A stretch of DNA of 64,000 bases, taken from the NCBI GenBank assembly GCA_016200135.1, contig JACQFI010000084.1, positions 1-64,000 of the forward strand, in the 5' to 3' direction. The translations under genes and the position numbers were made by a program. Under the pieces are notes generated by a model. The model had not been told where the DNA came from and did no database searches. It saw nothing but the letters and a program-made list of their open reading frames with translations. This document shows positions 1-7,883 of this stretch, piece after piece. Every line of letters begins with the position of its first letter. Position 1 is the stretch's first letter. This DNA comes from Planctomycetota bacterium. GTDB taxonomy: Bacteria; Planctomycetota; SZUA-567; H5-PLA8.

Positions 1-126
1 CTCTCCGGCCTGCGCAATCTCTGCATCCACCTGCTCGCCGCGGCAAAATGCGAAAACAAAGCGGCCCTCCAACGCCGCCATGCCGCCCGCCCCCTCGAAG
101 CCCTCGCCCTCCTTAAATCCGGATAA
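1..126 (+). CDS. C-terminal fragment, probable DDE transposase (5' end outside window)
   Basis: An open frame runs in from the window edge and stops with TAA at 124-126, giving 41 residues. The pattern (SGLRNLCIHLLAAAKC, then ARPLEALALL) resembles the extreme C-terminus of ISAs1/IS4-type DDE transposases, which often end in an 'RN..I.LLR..G..NIA...R..A..P..AL.LL' helix pair. No inverted repeat could be confirmed within the few bases available. It could instead be the end of an unrelated small protein. Identification rests on pattern resemblance only. Confidence 0.4.
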   Translation, partial: LSGLRNLCIHLLAAAKCENKAALQRRHAARPLEALALLKSG

Positions 127-158
127 TTGAATAGCCTTGCTACAATGCACGGTGCTCA

Positions 159-188
159 TTGACATGCACCTCAGTCTGCAGCTATAGT
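159..188 (+). promoter_or_regulatory. sigma70-like promoter of the RsbU-type phosphatase gene
   Basis: A perfect -35 (TTGACA, 159-164) and a near-consensus -10 (TATAGT, 183-188) are separated by 18 bases. The predicted start lies about 30 bases upstream of the ATG at 223. It is among the best sigma70-type promoters seen in the window. Confidence 0.6.
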
Positions 189-222
189 CTGTGGAGCAGG
201 CAGGCTTATCGAGCAAGGCGGG

Positions 223-1026
223 ATGCGCGCTGTGGATACCTCAAGACTCAAACAACTTGCACAAAAGCTCCAGTCCGAACAGGAGATGAATAAGAGCATC
301 GAGGTGGCGCAGAAGCGCCAGCGGCAGATGCTGCCCAACCTTCCGAAAGTCCCCGGCATCGAATTTCATGCGGTGTACGTCCCGGCCACCAACGTTTCCG
401 GCGACTTCTACGACTTCATCGACGTGGGCGAGAACCTGATCGGTATCGCCATGGGCGACGTCTCCGGCCACGGCATCGAGGCCGGCATCATCATGGGGAT
501 GGCCAAGAAAGCGCTCCAGATTTACGCCAAAGGACGGCCCAGCCCCAAAGAGACGCTTAGCATCACCAACGAAGACTTGGCCAAGGATCTGGACGGCGAG
601 ACATTTGTCTCCGCGAGCTACGGCGTGCTCGATACCGCCAAACGCGTCTTCCGGTTCTCGCGCGCCGGGCACAACCCGCCGTTTCTGGTGAACCCCAAAC
701 GCCCCGAAAAGATCATCGAGATCAAGCCCAACGGCATGGTCATCGGCGTGGACAAATCGGGCAAGCGCTTCCCGCTCGTCACGCAGGAGCAGGAGATCCA
801 CCTGCAGAGCGGCGACCTGGTCTTCCAGTACACGGACGGCCTGGTCGAAGCGCCGAACAAGCACAAGGAAGAGTTCGGAGAGCAGCGGGTCAAGGACATG
901 CTCGTCAAGCACTACAACCTCTCCGTGATCGAGCTCATCGACCTGTTTGAAGAGTCCATTCACAGCCACTACGGCGAACGGGCGCAAGAAGACGACATCA
1001 CCATGATTGCCTTCAAAGTACTGTAA
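223..1026 (+). CDS. PP2C-type serine/threonine phosphatase (SpoIIE/RsbU family)
   Basis: The 267-residue protein matches the SpoIIE/RsbU phosphatase domain almost end to end. A short helical N-terminus (to about residue 35) precedes 'RQRQMLPNLP', the usual entry to these domains. Metal-binding motifs are visible: GDFYDF, AMGDVSGHG, AGHNP, FQYTDG and the terminal QEDDITMIAFK. In this family such enzymes dephosphorylate anti-sigma-factor antagonists and so control a partner-switching sigma cascade. No anti-sigma or antagonist gene is adjacent, and no sensor domain is attached, so the input is unknown. The start at 223 follows a weak AAGGCGGG ribosome site and a strong promoter at 159-188. Confidence 0.9.
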   Translation: MRAVDTSRLKQLAQKLQSEQEMNKSIEVAQKRQRQMLPNLPKVPGIEFHAVYVPATNVSGDFYDFIDVGENLIGIAMGDVSGHGIEAGIIMGMAKKALQIYAKGRPSPKETLSITNEDLAKDLDGETFVSASYGVLDTAKRVFRFSRAGHNPPFLVNPKRPEKIIEIKPNGMVIGVDKSGKRFPLVTQEQEIHLQSGDLVFQYTDGLVEAPNKHKEEFGEQRVKDMLVKHYNLSVIELIDLFEESIHSHYGERAQEDDITMIAFKVL

Positions 1027-1050
1027 GGTCTCCGGCCTCTCGCGCTAAAA

Positions 1051-2130
1051 ATGACACCGGTAATGGATCCCATCCCCGGACACTCCAGCCGTTTCAAACC
1101 GTTCCTCCCGTTTATGCTGGGCCTGAGCCTGCTTGTCCCTGGCGTGAGCCGCGGCGCGACCGCGGAGCAGCCGGCTCCGCCGCAGGAAGAGGAAGGCGAG
1201 GATCCCGCCTACAAAGAACGGCCGTGGAAATGGAACGAGGCGGAAGAGCGGAAAGTCGGCGAGGTTGAGAAGGCCGTCAAGAAGGAAGGCAACTTCTTCG
1301 TCTTCGAGAGCGCGCATTGGCTCGTCCGAACCGAAGTCTCCGCGCGCTTCACCGCCGAACTGGCCTGCTTCATGGATCTCTACTACGAGAAGCTCCATGC
1401 GGTGCTGGGGCTCCCGCCGAAGCCGAAGATTCCGCAGAAACCGACCGTCCAGATCTTCGCGCAGCAGAAAGATTACGCGGCGATCTTCAACGACAATTCG
1501 CGCGGCCACTACCGCTACTTATTCGACGGGCCGACGGGCCGGGTTAAGGAACTCTGCCTCTATTCCTTCATCATCCGCCCGGAAGAGCGCGACTTCGCGC
1601 GCTTCTACTACCAGATCCTGCTGCACGAAGGCACGCATCTCCTGCTGCGCACACATCTGGGCAAGGAGCGCATCCCGGTCTTCCTCGACGAGGGCATCGC
1701 GACGTATTTTCAGTTCTGGGATCTGCGCGCTTCGCGCGAAGAGAATCTTTCCAAGCGCTACAGCCGGTCCTTTTACCGGTACACGCTGCAAGCGTTGCAG
1801 AAGAAGGATTATCCATCTCTCGAAGGCTATATGGCGCTGAAGCCCGAGGCCTGGAACCCGGACAAGATGGGCATGAAGGCGCTGACCAATTACGCCCTGG
1901 GCGAGTCCTTCATCGAGACACTGCTTACGCAGCCCGAAGCGAAGGGTTTGTTCGAAAAGATTCTCACTGGGCTGCTTGATCCCAACGCCAAAGAGAAGTT
2001 CGGCAGAGCGGAAATCGACAAGAGCCAGACGCTCTGGCACGCGCAGTTGGACAAGCTCGTCCTATCGCTGAACCCGAAGACCGAAGTCACCCCACCTGAA
2101 TCGAAAGATCCGAAGCCGGCTGGACGATAA
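1051..2130 (+). CDS. secreted gluzincin-like metallopeptidase-family protein (DUF1570-like)
   Basis: The 359-residue protein has an N-terminal hydrophobic signal segment (FLPFMLGLSLLVPGVSRG) and an acidic, proline-rich spacer. The second half carries LLHEGTHLLL, an HExxH-like motif in which the second position is E and the third G (HEGTH), followed about 20 residues on by FLDEGIATYF with the expected third-ligand glutamate. This is the layout of peptidase MA-like/DUF1570 proteins common in Planctomycetota. It lies 24 bases after the phosphatase gene and may share its transcript. Its 3' end overlaps the convergent GH116 gene by 44 bases. An ATG at 1063 is an alternative start. Substrate is unknown. 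Confidence 0.75.
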   Translation: MTPVMDPIPGHSSRFKPFLPFMLGLSLLVPGVSRGATAEQPAPPQEEEGEDPAYKERPWKWNEAEERKVGEVEKAVKKEGNFFVFESAHWLVRTEVSARFTAELACFMDLYYEKLHAVLGLPPKPKIPQKPTVQIFAQQKDYAAIFNDNSRGHYRYLFDGPTGRVKELCLYSFIIRPEERDFARFYYQILLHEGTHLLLRTHLGKERIPVFLDEGIATYFQFWDLRASREENLSKRYSRSFYRYTLQALQKKDYPSLEGYMALKPEAWNPDKMGMKALTNYALGESFIETLLTQPEAKGLFEKILTGLLDPNAKEKFGRAEIDKSQTLWHAQLDKLVLSLNPKTEVTPPESKDPKPAGR

Positions 2131-4834
2131 GCGGCGAAGCAAAGGTGATGCGAAGCCCTGAGCCCTCCGTTTCCGCGCGCGCTTCGACCTTTTCACCGCC
2201 GAGCGTGACGCGCACGGACTTGCCCGCCAGCGTCTTCGGTACAGCCACATTGACGGCAGCCAGCGCGAGCACGCCGTTGCCCACCTCGAAGCCGGCGCTG
2301 AACTTTTTGGAGCCGGACTTCTGCGCGTACGTGCCCCAGGCCGAGCCCGTCGAGAAGAAGCCGCGGAAGTCTTCGGCGTTCACCTTGGGCGCGAAGCCGA
2401 TCCGCTTATCCACCGCACTGTACGAGAAGCCGCTTAGCGCCGTGATCAGCGACCACGAGGCCATCGCGCGCGCGTAGTGGTGCCCGCACTCGAACTCGTT
2501 CCACGGATTGCGGCGCAGGCCGTCGTGGCGGTCGCGGACGCCCTTCACCACGGCGAGGCCCTCTTCGACGAGCCCTTCGTAGATCAGGTGCGCGGCCACC
2601 TGGTACTCGATGCCGGTCCAGACTTCGTCGCTGTACACGAACGGCAGCCGCGGGCGGTCGCCGCGCGGCCACGTGCAGAGCAGCAAGCCGGCTTCGTCGT
2701 TGAGCGCGTAGATGCGCTGGACGTTGCTGAACGAGCCGATCGGTTTGAGGAAGTTGTGCTTGAAGATGCTCGCGACGGCGGACTCCACGCGCTTCGCGTC
2801 GAGCACGTTGCCCAGGCCCGCGACGTGGCTGGCCCACTGCCCCAGCAACTGGTCGGCGAGGCAGCCTTCGCCGTGCTGGTACTTCACTTCAAAATCTTTG
2901 CCTGGCACGAGCGCCTTGGCCTTGCCGCCGGGCGGCTCGTTGCAGGCGCAGCCGGGTCCGCACTCGGCGGCGCTGGACGCCAGCGGGCCGCGCAGATGCT
3001 CGGGCACGTTCAGATCCTTCAGCACTTCGACCTTCTGGATGTAGTACTCGCCGTTCCAGAGCTGCTTCTCGAACTTCGCGCGCCCGCTCGCGGCGATCTT
3101 GCGATACTCTTCGGCCTTTCCGGATTCGCCGAGGTACTCCGCCATGCGCGCGCCGGCTTCGAGCGCACCGAGGTACATCGAGCCCATCAGCGGGTTCGGG
3201 CCGTAGAATTCGATGTCGTAGGTGTTGTGCTGGCAGCCCTCCATAAGGCCGTCCTTGTTCGGGTCCCAGCCGTGCGGATCGGTCCAGGCGAACTCGAGCG
3301 CGCGTTTTGCCGCCGGCCAGACCTCGCGCAGGAAGCCGTCGTCGCCGCTGAGCTGCCAGTCGCGATAGAGGCGGATGAGGCAGCCCATCTGGCCGTCGCC
3401 ACAGGCGTGGAACTGCCCGCGCTTCGCGTTGGCCGGCATGGAACTCCGGAACTGCATGTGTCCTTTCGCGTCGGTCGAATTGAGGAACTCGTTGCGGCGG
3501 ATGGAGCGTTCGAGGCCCGGGAAGAGAAACGCGAGGGCCTGCTCGTAATTCCAGACGTGCGTGCAGGTGCCGTTGCAGCAGCCGCCGTCGTCGCTGCAGC
3601 CTTCCCAGCCGTAGAACTGGCCGTCTGCCAGCCGCAGGCAGGTGCAAGTGCGGATGATCGAGGCCTGGCTGCCGGCCGCGTCGAGCGCCACCGCCGGCAG
3701 CGTGCTCGAATAGAACACCTTGTGCCACGCGCGCGTCCCGGACTCCAGGCGGTCCTTCTCGCTCTGCAGGCGGCTCACGGCGTCCCACGCATCGGCGAAC
3801 TGCGTGGACATATACGTGCGCGCGACGATGTTCTCGGTCCACGCCTTCAAGAAGGGCGAGTGCCACGCCATCATTACCGGGATGGTGACGGACTCGCCGG
3901 GGCCGATTTTTGCGCCCATGCAGAGCGCCCCGGCGCCCGCTCCGCCCTTGCCTTGCACGAAATCGAAGAAGCCCTGCGGATGGAGCGGATCGCCCTTCTC
4001 CGCTTCTTTGCCGCCAAAGACCGAGCGGACGTTCGGTTCGAGGCGGCCGTCCGCGGCGAAGTCGTCCCAGAGGATATGCGCCGCGTCCCACCAGCCGCCC
4101 TTATAGAGGTTGGTCTGCACGTCGGCGTCTTCCCACGGCGTGGCCAGCGCCGCGGTCATCAGGTTCGGGTCTTCCGCCTTCAGGTCCGGCGAGGTGAACC
4201 AGAGGCCCTGGAGCCGCGCATCCTTGCGGAATTGATTCAGCAGCGACTTGATCTCGCTCTTGACGCCGATGTCCTGCCGCCCGATCGGATTCTGCATCGT
4301 GGCCAGCAGCGAGAGTTCAACGGCTTTCTTGGTCGGGTTGCGGAAGGTCCAGTGGAAGACCGCGACCGGGTACGAGCTGTCGTCGGCGTTGAGCGGCAGA
4401 AACGGCGTGAAGGCCTCGAGGCTAACCTTCACCGGCAGTTCCGCGTCCTCGAAGTCGATCCACGCGAACGGGTACTCGCCGCGGAAGTTGGCCTCGTCGA
4501 GCCGCGCGACGCCGCCGAGGTTGGCGCGGTCGAGCCCGTGCCCCGCGTGATATGGCGGCAAGAGCTTGCGCTCGAGGATCTTCGCGACGGCCTGTTCCTT
4601 CGCGCCCACCGGCTTGGCCCAGACCGCAAAGAAGGTCAGCGGATTGATCTTGCCCTTCGCCGGGTGGTTGTGGATCTCGAAGTCGCGCAGGTTGCCCCGG
4701 CCGCCCAGCGAGATCGTCCCCGTGCCGATGCCGCCCAGCGGAAAGGCAATCTGCCCAAGCGCTTCCGCGCTGAAGCTGCGTTGCTTGCCCGTGCGCAAAA
4801 GGTCTTCCCGGCGGTACGGAATCTTAGCGGCCAT
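2087..4834 (-). CDS. GH116 family glycosidase (beta-glucosidase / GBA2-like)
   Basis: The 915-residue protein has both parts of the GH116 fold. The N-terminal beta-sandwich opens with GGIGTGTISLGGRGNLRDF (about 34-52), and the (alpha/alpha)6 catalytic domain follows. The catalytic residues fit the family: Glu431 in HVWNYEQALAF as nucleophile and Asp540 in QHNTYDIEFYG as acid/base. GH116 enzymes cleave beta-glucosides, beta-xylosides or glucosylceramides. No signal peptide is obvious, so it is probably cytoplasmic. A Cys-rich stretch (CSDDGGCCNGTC, about 413-424) sits just before the nucleophile strand. The ATG at 4834 has a GGGGAGAG ribosome site. The gene follows GH105 on the same strand but has its own promoter and operator. 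Confidence 0.9.
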   Translation of the reverse strand: MAAKIPYRREDLLRTGKQRSFSAEALGQIAFPLGGIGTGTISLGGRGNLRDFEIHNHPAKGKINPLTFFAVWAKPVGAKEQAVAKILERKLLPPYHAGHGLDRANLGGVARLDEANFRGEYPFAWIDFEDAELPVKVSLEAFTPFLPLNADDSSYPVAVFHWTFRNPTKKAVELSLLATMQNPIGRQDIGVKSEIKSLLNQFRKDARLQGLWFTSPDLKAEDPNLMTAALATPWEDADVQTNLYKGGWWDAAHILWDDFAADGRLEPNVRSVFGGKEAEKGDPLHPQGFFDFVQGKGGAGAGALCMGAKIGPGESVTIPVMMAWHSPFLKAWTENIVARTYMSTQFADAWDAVSRLQSEKDRLESGTRAWHKVFYSSTLPAVALDAAGSQASIIRTCTCLRLADGQFYGWEGCSDDGGCCNGTCTHVWNYEQALAFLFPGLERSIRRNEFLNSTDAKGHMQFRSSMPANAKRGQFHACGDGQMGCLIRLYRDWQLSGDDGFLREVWPAAKRALEFAWTDPHGWDPNKDGLMEGCQHNTYDIEFYGPNPLMGSMYLGALEAGARMAEYLGESGKAEEYRKIAASGRAKFEKQLWNGEYYIQKVEVLKDLNVPEHLRGPLASSAAECGPGCACNEPPGGKAKALVPGKDFEVKYQHGEGCLADQLLGQWASHVAGLGNVLDAKRVESAVASIFKHNFLKPIGSFSNVQRIYALNDEAGLLLCTWPRGDRPRLPFVYSDEVWTGIEYQVAAHLIYEGLVEEGLAVVKGVRDRHDGLRRNPWNEFECGHHYARAMASWSLITALSGFSYSAVDKRIGFAPKVNAEDFRGFFSTGSAWGTYAQKSGSKKFSAGFEVGNGVLALAAVNVAVPKTLAGKSVRVTLGGEKVEARAETEGSGLRITFASPLIVQPASDLSIQVG

Positions 4835-4870
4835 GCGAGTGTGCTCTCCCCGGTCATGTAATTTACTTAT

Positions 4871-4890
4871 GTGCTCACACGTGTGAGCAC
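4871..4890. promoter_or_regulatory. 20-bp perfect palindrome, probable repressor operator for GH116
   Basis: The half-sites GTGCTCACAC and GTGTGAGCAC form an uninterrupted perfect dyad of 20 bases. It lies directly downstream of the predicted -10 box of the minus-strand GH116 promoter, so it would cover the transcription start, a classical repressor position. The TGTGAGC core resembles LacI-family operators, but no complete LacI repressor is encoded in the window. Confidence 0.7.
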
Positions 4891-4893
4891 GGC

Positions 4894-4921
4894 GTTATAT
4901 CGTACCCCGTGCGGATTGCAA
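4894..4921 (-). promoter_or_regulatory. predicted promoter of the GH116 gene
   Basis: Read on the minus strand, TTGCAA (4916-4921) and TATAAC (4894-4899) are spaced by 16 bases and lie about 60 bases upstream of the ATG at 4834. The 20-bp palindrome begins 3 bases after the -10. Confidence 0.5.
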
Positions 4922-4953
4922 TAGACAAGAAATCACTCGAATTTTGGGCCAGT

Positions 4954-6000
4954 TCAAGCGACCGGCGGGCGGTCCAGCAGCGCGCGGCCGGCACACGCAA
5001 GCATCGTCGTGCCCGGCGTATGCGGATCGCCGGGCGCGGCGGGGCGATGCAGATAGTCGTCCAGCGACCGGAGCGGGCCGCATCCGAAGCTCCCGCTCAA
5101 GACGGTGCCGTCCTTCGTCACGAAGCCATGCAAGGCCTCGTAGCCCCTGACGGCGGCGTCGCGGAAGACTTCGTGCGGCAAGAGTCCCTGTTGGACCGCA
5201 CGGCTCAAATAGTGAACGAAGAACCCGGTGCCGGTCGTCTCCTGATAGGTCTCCGGGCGATACGGCACCTGACGCCACATGCCGCGCGCATCCTGCGCGC
5301 CGACAATCGTCAGAGCGAACTCGCGCAGCATCTCCAGCATCTCGCCGTGGCGCGCGTAATCCTCCGGCATCGCGGTCAGGCTCTCGACCATGCCGCGCAG
5401 CACCCAGCCCTGTCCGCGCAGCCACGCGCCGGGCGAGACGAACTCCGGCTCGGCGTTCCAGCCGCGCCCCTGGCTCCACCAGCCCGTCGCGGGATCGCGC
5501 AGAACGCGCCGGAACTTCGCGTACTGGTCCACGCACTCGTCGAAGAAACTCGCGTCGCCGCTGAGCGCCCCCGCGCGGGCCATGTGGGTCGCGTAGCCCT
5601 GAAGCATGTCGATGAAGATGCGTTTGAGCTCGGGGCGAAAGAAGTAGCCGACGCAGCCGTCGCGATCCCGGGGAACTTCACGCCGGAACGCGTCCGCGGT
5701 CTCCACCACATGCCCGATGTAGCGGTCGTCACGGGTCCGCAGGTAGAGCTCGTAATTGACCATCAGGTACAACTGTGAGCGCCATTCGTAGACGTACTCG
5801 GGCGGAGCGCAGCGGTGCTTCAAGACTTCGAGGACGAAATCGAGATAGCGCGCCTCGCCGCTGACGTCGTACATCCACAACACGCCCTGAAGCCCGAGAT
5901 CGGCCATGTACGTGCGCGGATAGTCCGCCCGGCGCATGAAGCGCTTCGCGACGCGCGCGCCGATCTCGAGAGGTTCCCGTACCACACGCTCCATCGGCAT
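4954..6000 (-). CDS. GH105 family protein (unsaturated rhamnogalacturonyl hydrolase-like)
   Basis: The 348-residue protein belongs to the six-hairpin GH88/GH105 group, which hydrates and removes unsaturated uronyl residues left by polysaccharide lyases. Typical signatures are YMADLGLQGVLWMYDVSGE near the N-terminus, WWSQGRGWNAE and GAWLRGQGWVLRG in the middle, and YQETTGTGFFVHYLSRA near the C-terminus. No signal peptide is seen, in keeping with intracellular processing of imported oligosaccharides. The ATG at 6000 is chosen because it follows AAGGG, begins 4 bases after the upstream stop (6005) and gives the family length. A longer frame upstream would overlap the neighbouring gene heavily. 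Rhamnogalacturonan specificity is inferred. Confidence 0.85.
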   Translation of the reverse strand: MPMERVVREPLEIGARVAKRFMRRADYPRTYMADLGLQGVLWMYDVSGEARYLDFVLEVLKHRCAPPEYVYEWRSQLYLMVNYELYLRTRDDRYIGHVVETADAFRREVPRDRDGCVGYFFRPELKRIFIDMLQGYATHMARAGALSGDASFFDECVDQYAKFRRVLRDPATGWWSQGRGWNAEPEFVSPGAWLRGQGWVLRGMVESLTAMPEDYARHGEMLEMLREFALTIVGAQDARGMWRQVPYRPETYQETTGTGFFVHYLSRAVQQGLLPHEVFRDAAVRGYEALHGFVTKDGTVLSGSFGCGPLRSLDDYLHRPAAPGDPHTPGTTMLACAGRALLDRPPVA

Positions 6001-6004
6001 CCCT

Positions 6005-6904
6005 TCAGGCCCTCGCCGGCTTGCGGTTTTCGCGCTCCCACTTCGCATCGAGATCGTGTTCGTAATGATGGCGCACGATCTCCGCGCGCTTGCCGCTTCG
6101 CCATGCAACGGCAGCCGCACGCGCGACGCCTACGCCGGAAAGCGCGTCGGCGGTGTTCACCTCGGGCTCGCGGCCCTCGCGGCAGGCTGCGGCAAAATCG
6201 GCAAGCAGCGGGACCCATAGCTCCGCATCCGCTGCGGGCAAGGGCCGCTCGAGCACGAGCTCTTTATCCCCGCCCCGGAACACGATGCGCCAACCCCACG
6301 CTGGCGCGTCCGCCAGCCAGCACACTTGAACGCCCGAGGCCATGTGACCCAATTCGATCTTCAAGGCGCGGACAGCGCCGGCGGCTTGGATAGGTTCGAC
6401 GGACTGCGGTTCGGTGCCGAGCGTCCAGCGGACGAGATCGAGCAGATGCGCGGCCGTTCCGAGCGCACCGTTTCCGCTCAACCCAAGGCTGCGCGCATCC
6501 GCATCGTCTCGGCCGAGCGCAATCTCCACAGAGGACGGGAAGCCCCAAGGCATAAGTTGTACTTGCTCGCGGATCGCCGCACACGCTGGTTGAAAACGAT
6601 AGGGCAGCAACGGAGTGAGGCGCAGGCCGCGCGCGGCCGATTCGGCGACGAGCAGGTCGAGCGCCGGCCAATCGTCCGCGACGGGCGCTTCGAGCAGCAC
6701 GTGTTTGCCCGCGCGCAGGCACTCAAGCGCCGCTGCAGCCCGCTCCAACGGCGCATGGGCAACGCATACGGCCTCGGCCTCATCTATGGATACGATTTCC
6801 AGGCCCGGCACATTACCCGCGGCGCGAGCGCAGCGTTCGGCGGCGGGCTCCGAACCGGCACACGCAAGGCGGAAAGCGCGCGAAGGCGCGGTAGCGCCGC
6901 TCAT
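6005..6904 (-). CDS. divergent Gfo/Idh/MocA-family protein lacking the usual nucleotide and EKP motifs
   Basis: The 299-residue protein shows the family's characteristic segment ALECLRAGKHVLLE, followed by an alpha/beta C-terminal domain with a normal-looking 'LGTAAHLLDLVRWTLG' stretch. Two hallmarks are missing. The N-terminal Rossmann GxGxxG is replaced by LACAGSEPA and the region is short, and the EKP catalytic signature reads EAP (LLEAPVA), losing the lysine. Its ATG overlaps the AraC stop by four bases (ATGA), and GH105 starts 4 bases after its own stop, so all three are translationally linked. It may be a non-catalytic or altered relative of the sugar oxidoreductases. The N-terminal truncation is real unless a frameshift lies inside the AraC overlap. 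Confidence 0.75.
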   Translation of the reverse strand: MSGATAPSRAFRLACAGSEPAAERCARAAGNVPGLEIVSIDEAEAVCVAHAPLERAAAALECLRAGKHVLLEAPVADDWPALDLLVAESAARGLRLTPLLPYRFQPACAAIREQVQLMPWGFPSSVEIALGRDDADARSLGLSGNGALGTAAHLLDLVRWTLGTEPQSVEPIQAAGAVRALKIELGHMASGVQVCWLADAPAWGWRIVFRGGDKELVLERPLPAADAELWVPLLADFAAACREGREPEVNTADALSGVGVARAAAVAWRSGKRAEIVRHHYEHDLDAKWERENRKPARA

Positions 6905-7785
6905 CGGCTCGCTCCCGGCAGGCCTTTGCGGAATACGCTCGGCGGCCAGCCCGTGCGTTTGCGGAAGACGCGGCTGAAGTAAGCCGGGTCGTCGTAACCC
7001 ACCGCACGGGAGATCTCGCCCAGCCGAAGTTCGGGCTGCGTCATCATCAGTTCCTGCGCGCGGCCGACGCGGTATTTCTCGAGGTATTCGATGGGCGTGA
7101 AGCCCGTGGCGCGCTTGAAGCGCCGCACAAAATGAAAGGTACTCATATGCGCTTGCCGCGCCAGTTCATCCAGGGTCAGCGCGCGCTGATGGAACTGGCG
7201 CAGGTAGGCCAGCGAGGCTGCGACGCCTGCGGGGGCGTGCGCGAGCGACGTATCGGCTTCGCGGCCCGCCCGGCGCAGGCCCTCGACAATGTTCGCCACC
7301 AGTCCCGCCAGGTGGTTCCAGACCCAGGCGTCGTAGCCGGGCGAATGTTCGGCGAGCAGCGCAAAGATGGCCTTGAAGTCCGCCTTCATGCGCGACAGAG
7401 AGGCAAAAGGAAGCACCGGCGACCCGGCCGACCGAATCAAGGCGGTGAAAATCTCGGCCACCCCCGGCCCGTCGAAGATGATCCAGTACATCTCCCACGG
7501 GTCCGCCGGGTCGGCGTAATAGGTGTGCGGATAGCGCAGATCCATGAGCACGGCCTCGCCGGCCTTGGCCGTCCAGGGACGGCCTTGGTACGAGCCCTTC
7601 CCCTTGCCGGCCGCCATGAACATGACCTGATGGCCGAAGTAACTCTTGCGGTTGCAGCCCCAGTCGGTTCCGCAGCGCTGGTGGGCCGCGTTATGAACGT
7701 ACCACCACAGGCCGCGCGAGCGTTCGCTGGGAAAGCCCGCGATGCGGGCCAGGACTTCCGTAGGATGGTGAGCAATATTATCCAA
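6901..7785 (-). CDS. AraC family transcriptional regulator with cupin-like N-terminus
   Basis: The 294-residue protein has an N-terminal sugar-sensing, cupin-like domain (about 20-170; GHQVMFMAAGKGKG and YPHTYYADPADPWEMYWIIFDG are typical) and a C-terminal double helix-turn-helix (about 195-290). The latter contains LDELARQAHMSTFHFVRRFKR and IGEISRAVGYDDPAYFSRVFRK-like segments. It heads a minus-strand operon with the Gfo-like gene and GH105, so it probably activates their expression in response to a sugar. It also lies divergent to a PhyH gene, with about 100 bases between them. The start is a TTG with no good ribosome site, so the exact N-terminus is uncertain. Confidence 0.88.
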   Translation of the reverse strand: MDNIAHHPTEVLARIAGFPSERSRGLWWYVHNAAHQRCGTDWGCNRKSYFGHQVMFMAAGKGKGSYQGRPWTAKAGEAVLMDLRYPHTYYADPADPWEMYWIIFDGPGVAEIFTALIRSAGSPVLPFASLSRMKADFKAIFALLAEHSPGYDAWVWNHLAGLVANIVEGLRRAGREADTSLAHAPAGVAASLAYLRQFHQRALTLDELARQAHMSTFHFVRRFKRATGFTPIEYLEKYRVGRAQELMMTQPELRLGEISRAVGYDDPAYFSRVFRKRTGWPPSVFRKGLPGASR

Positions 7786-7883
7786 ACTTTTAGCAAAAGC
7801 CTCCCGATGACCTATGGGAACATGGCGTGTATCTTAGACGATGTAAGCAAGATCGGTCAACAAGGAATCCGGAGGACGTCTCG

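Noticed and set aside
2477..4861. Long plus-strand open frame opposite GH116 (794 codons)
   Set aside because: It is the complement of a well-supported GH116 gene in high-GC DNA; its translation is Arg/Ala/Val-rich without any family motif.
4871..4890. Attachment site or restriction-type palindrome
   Set aside because: No integrase or mobile gene is close, and the position on the start site of a promoter fits an operator better.
6001..6120. N-terminal extension of the GH105 frame
   Set aside because: It overlaps the preceding Gfo-like gene by about 115 bases; the ATG at 6000 with AAGGG fits better.
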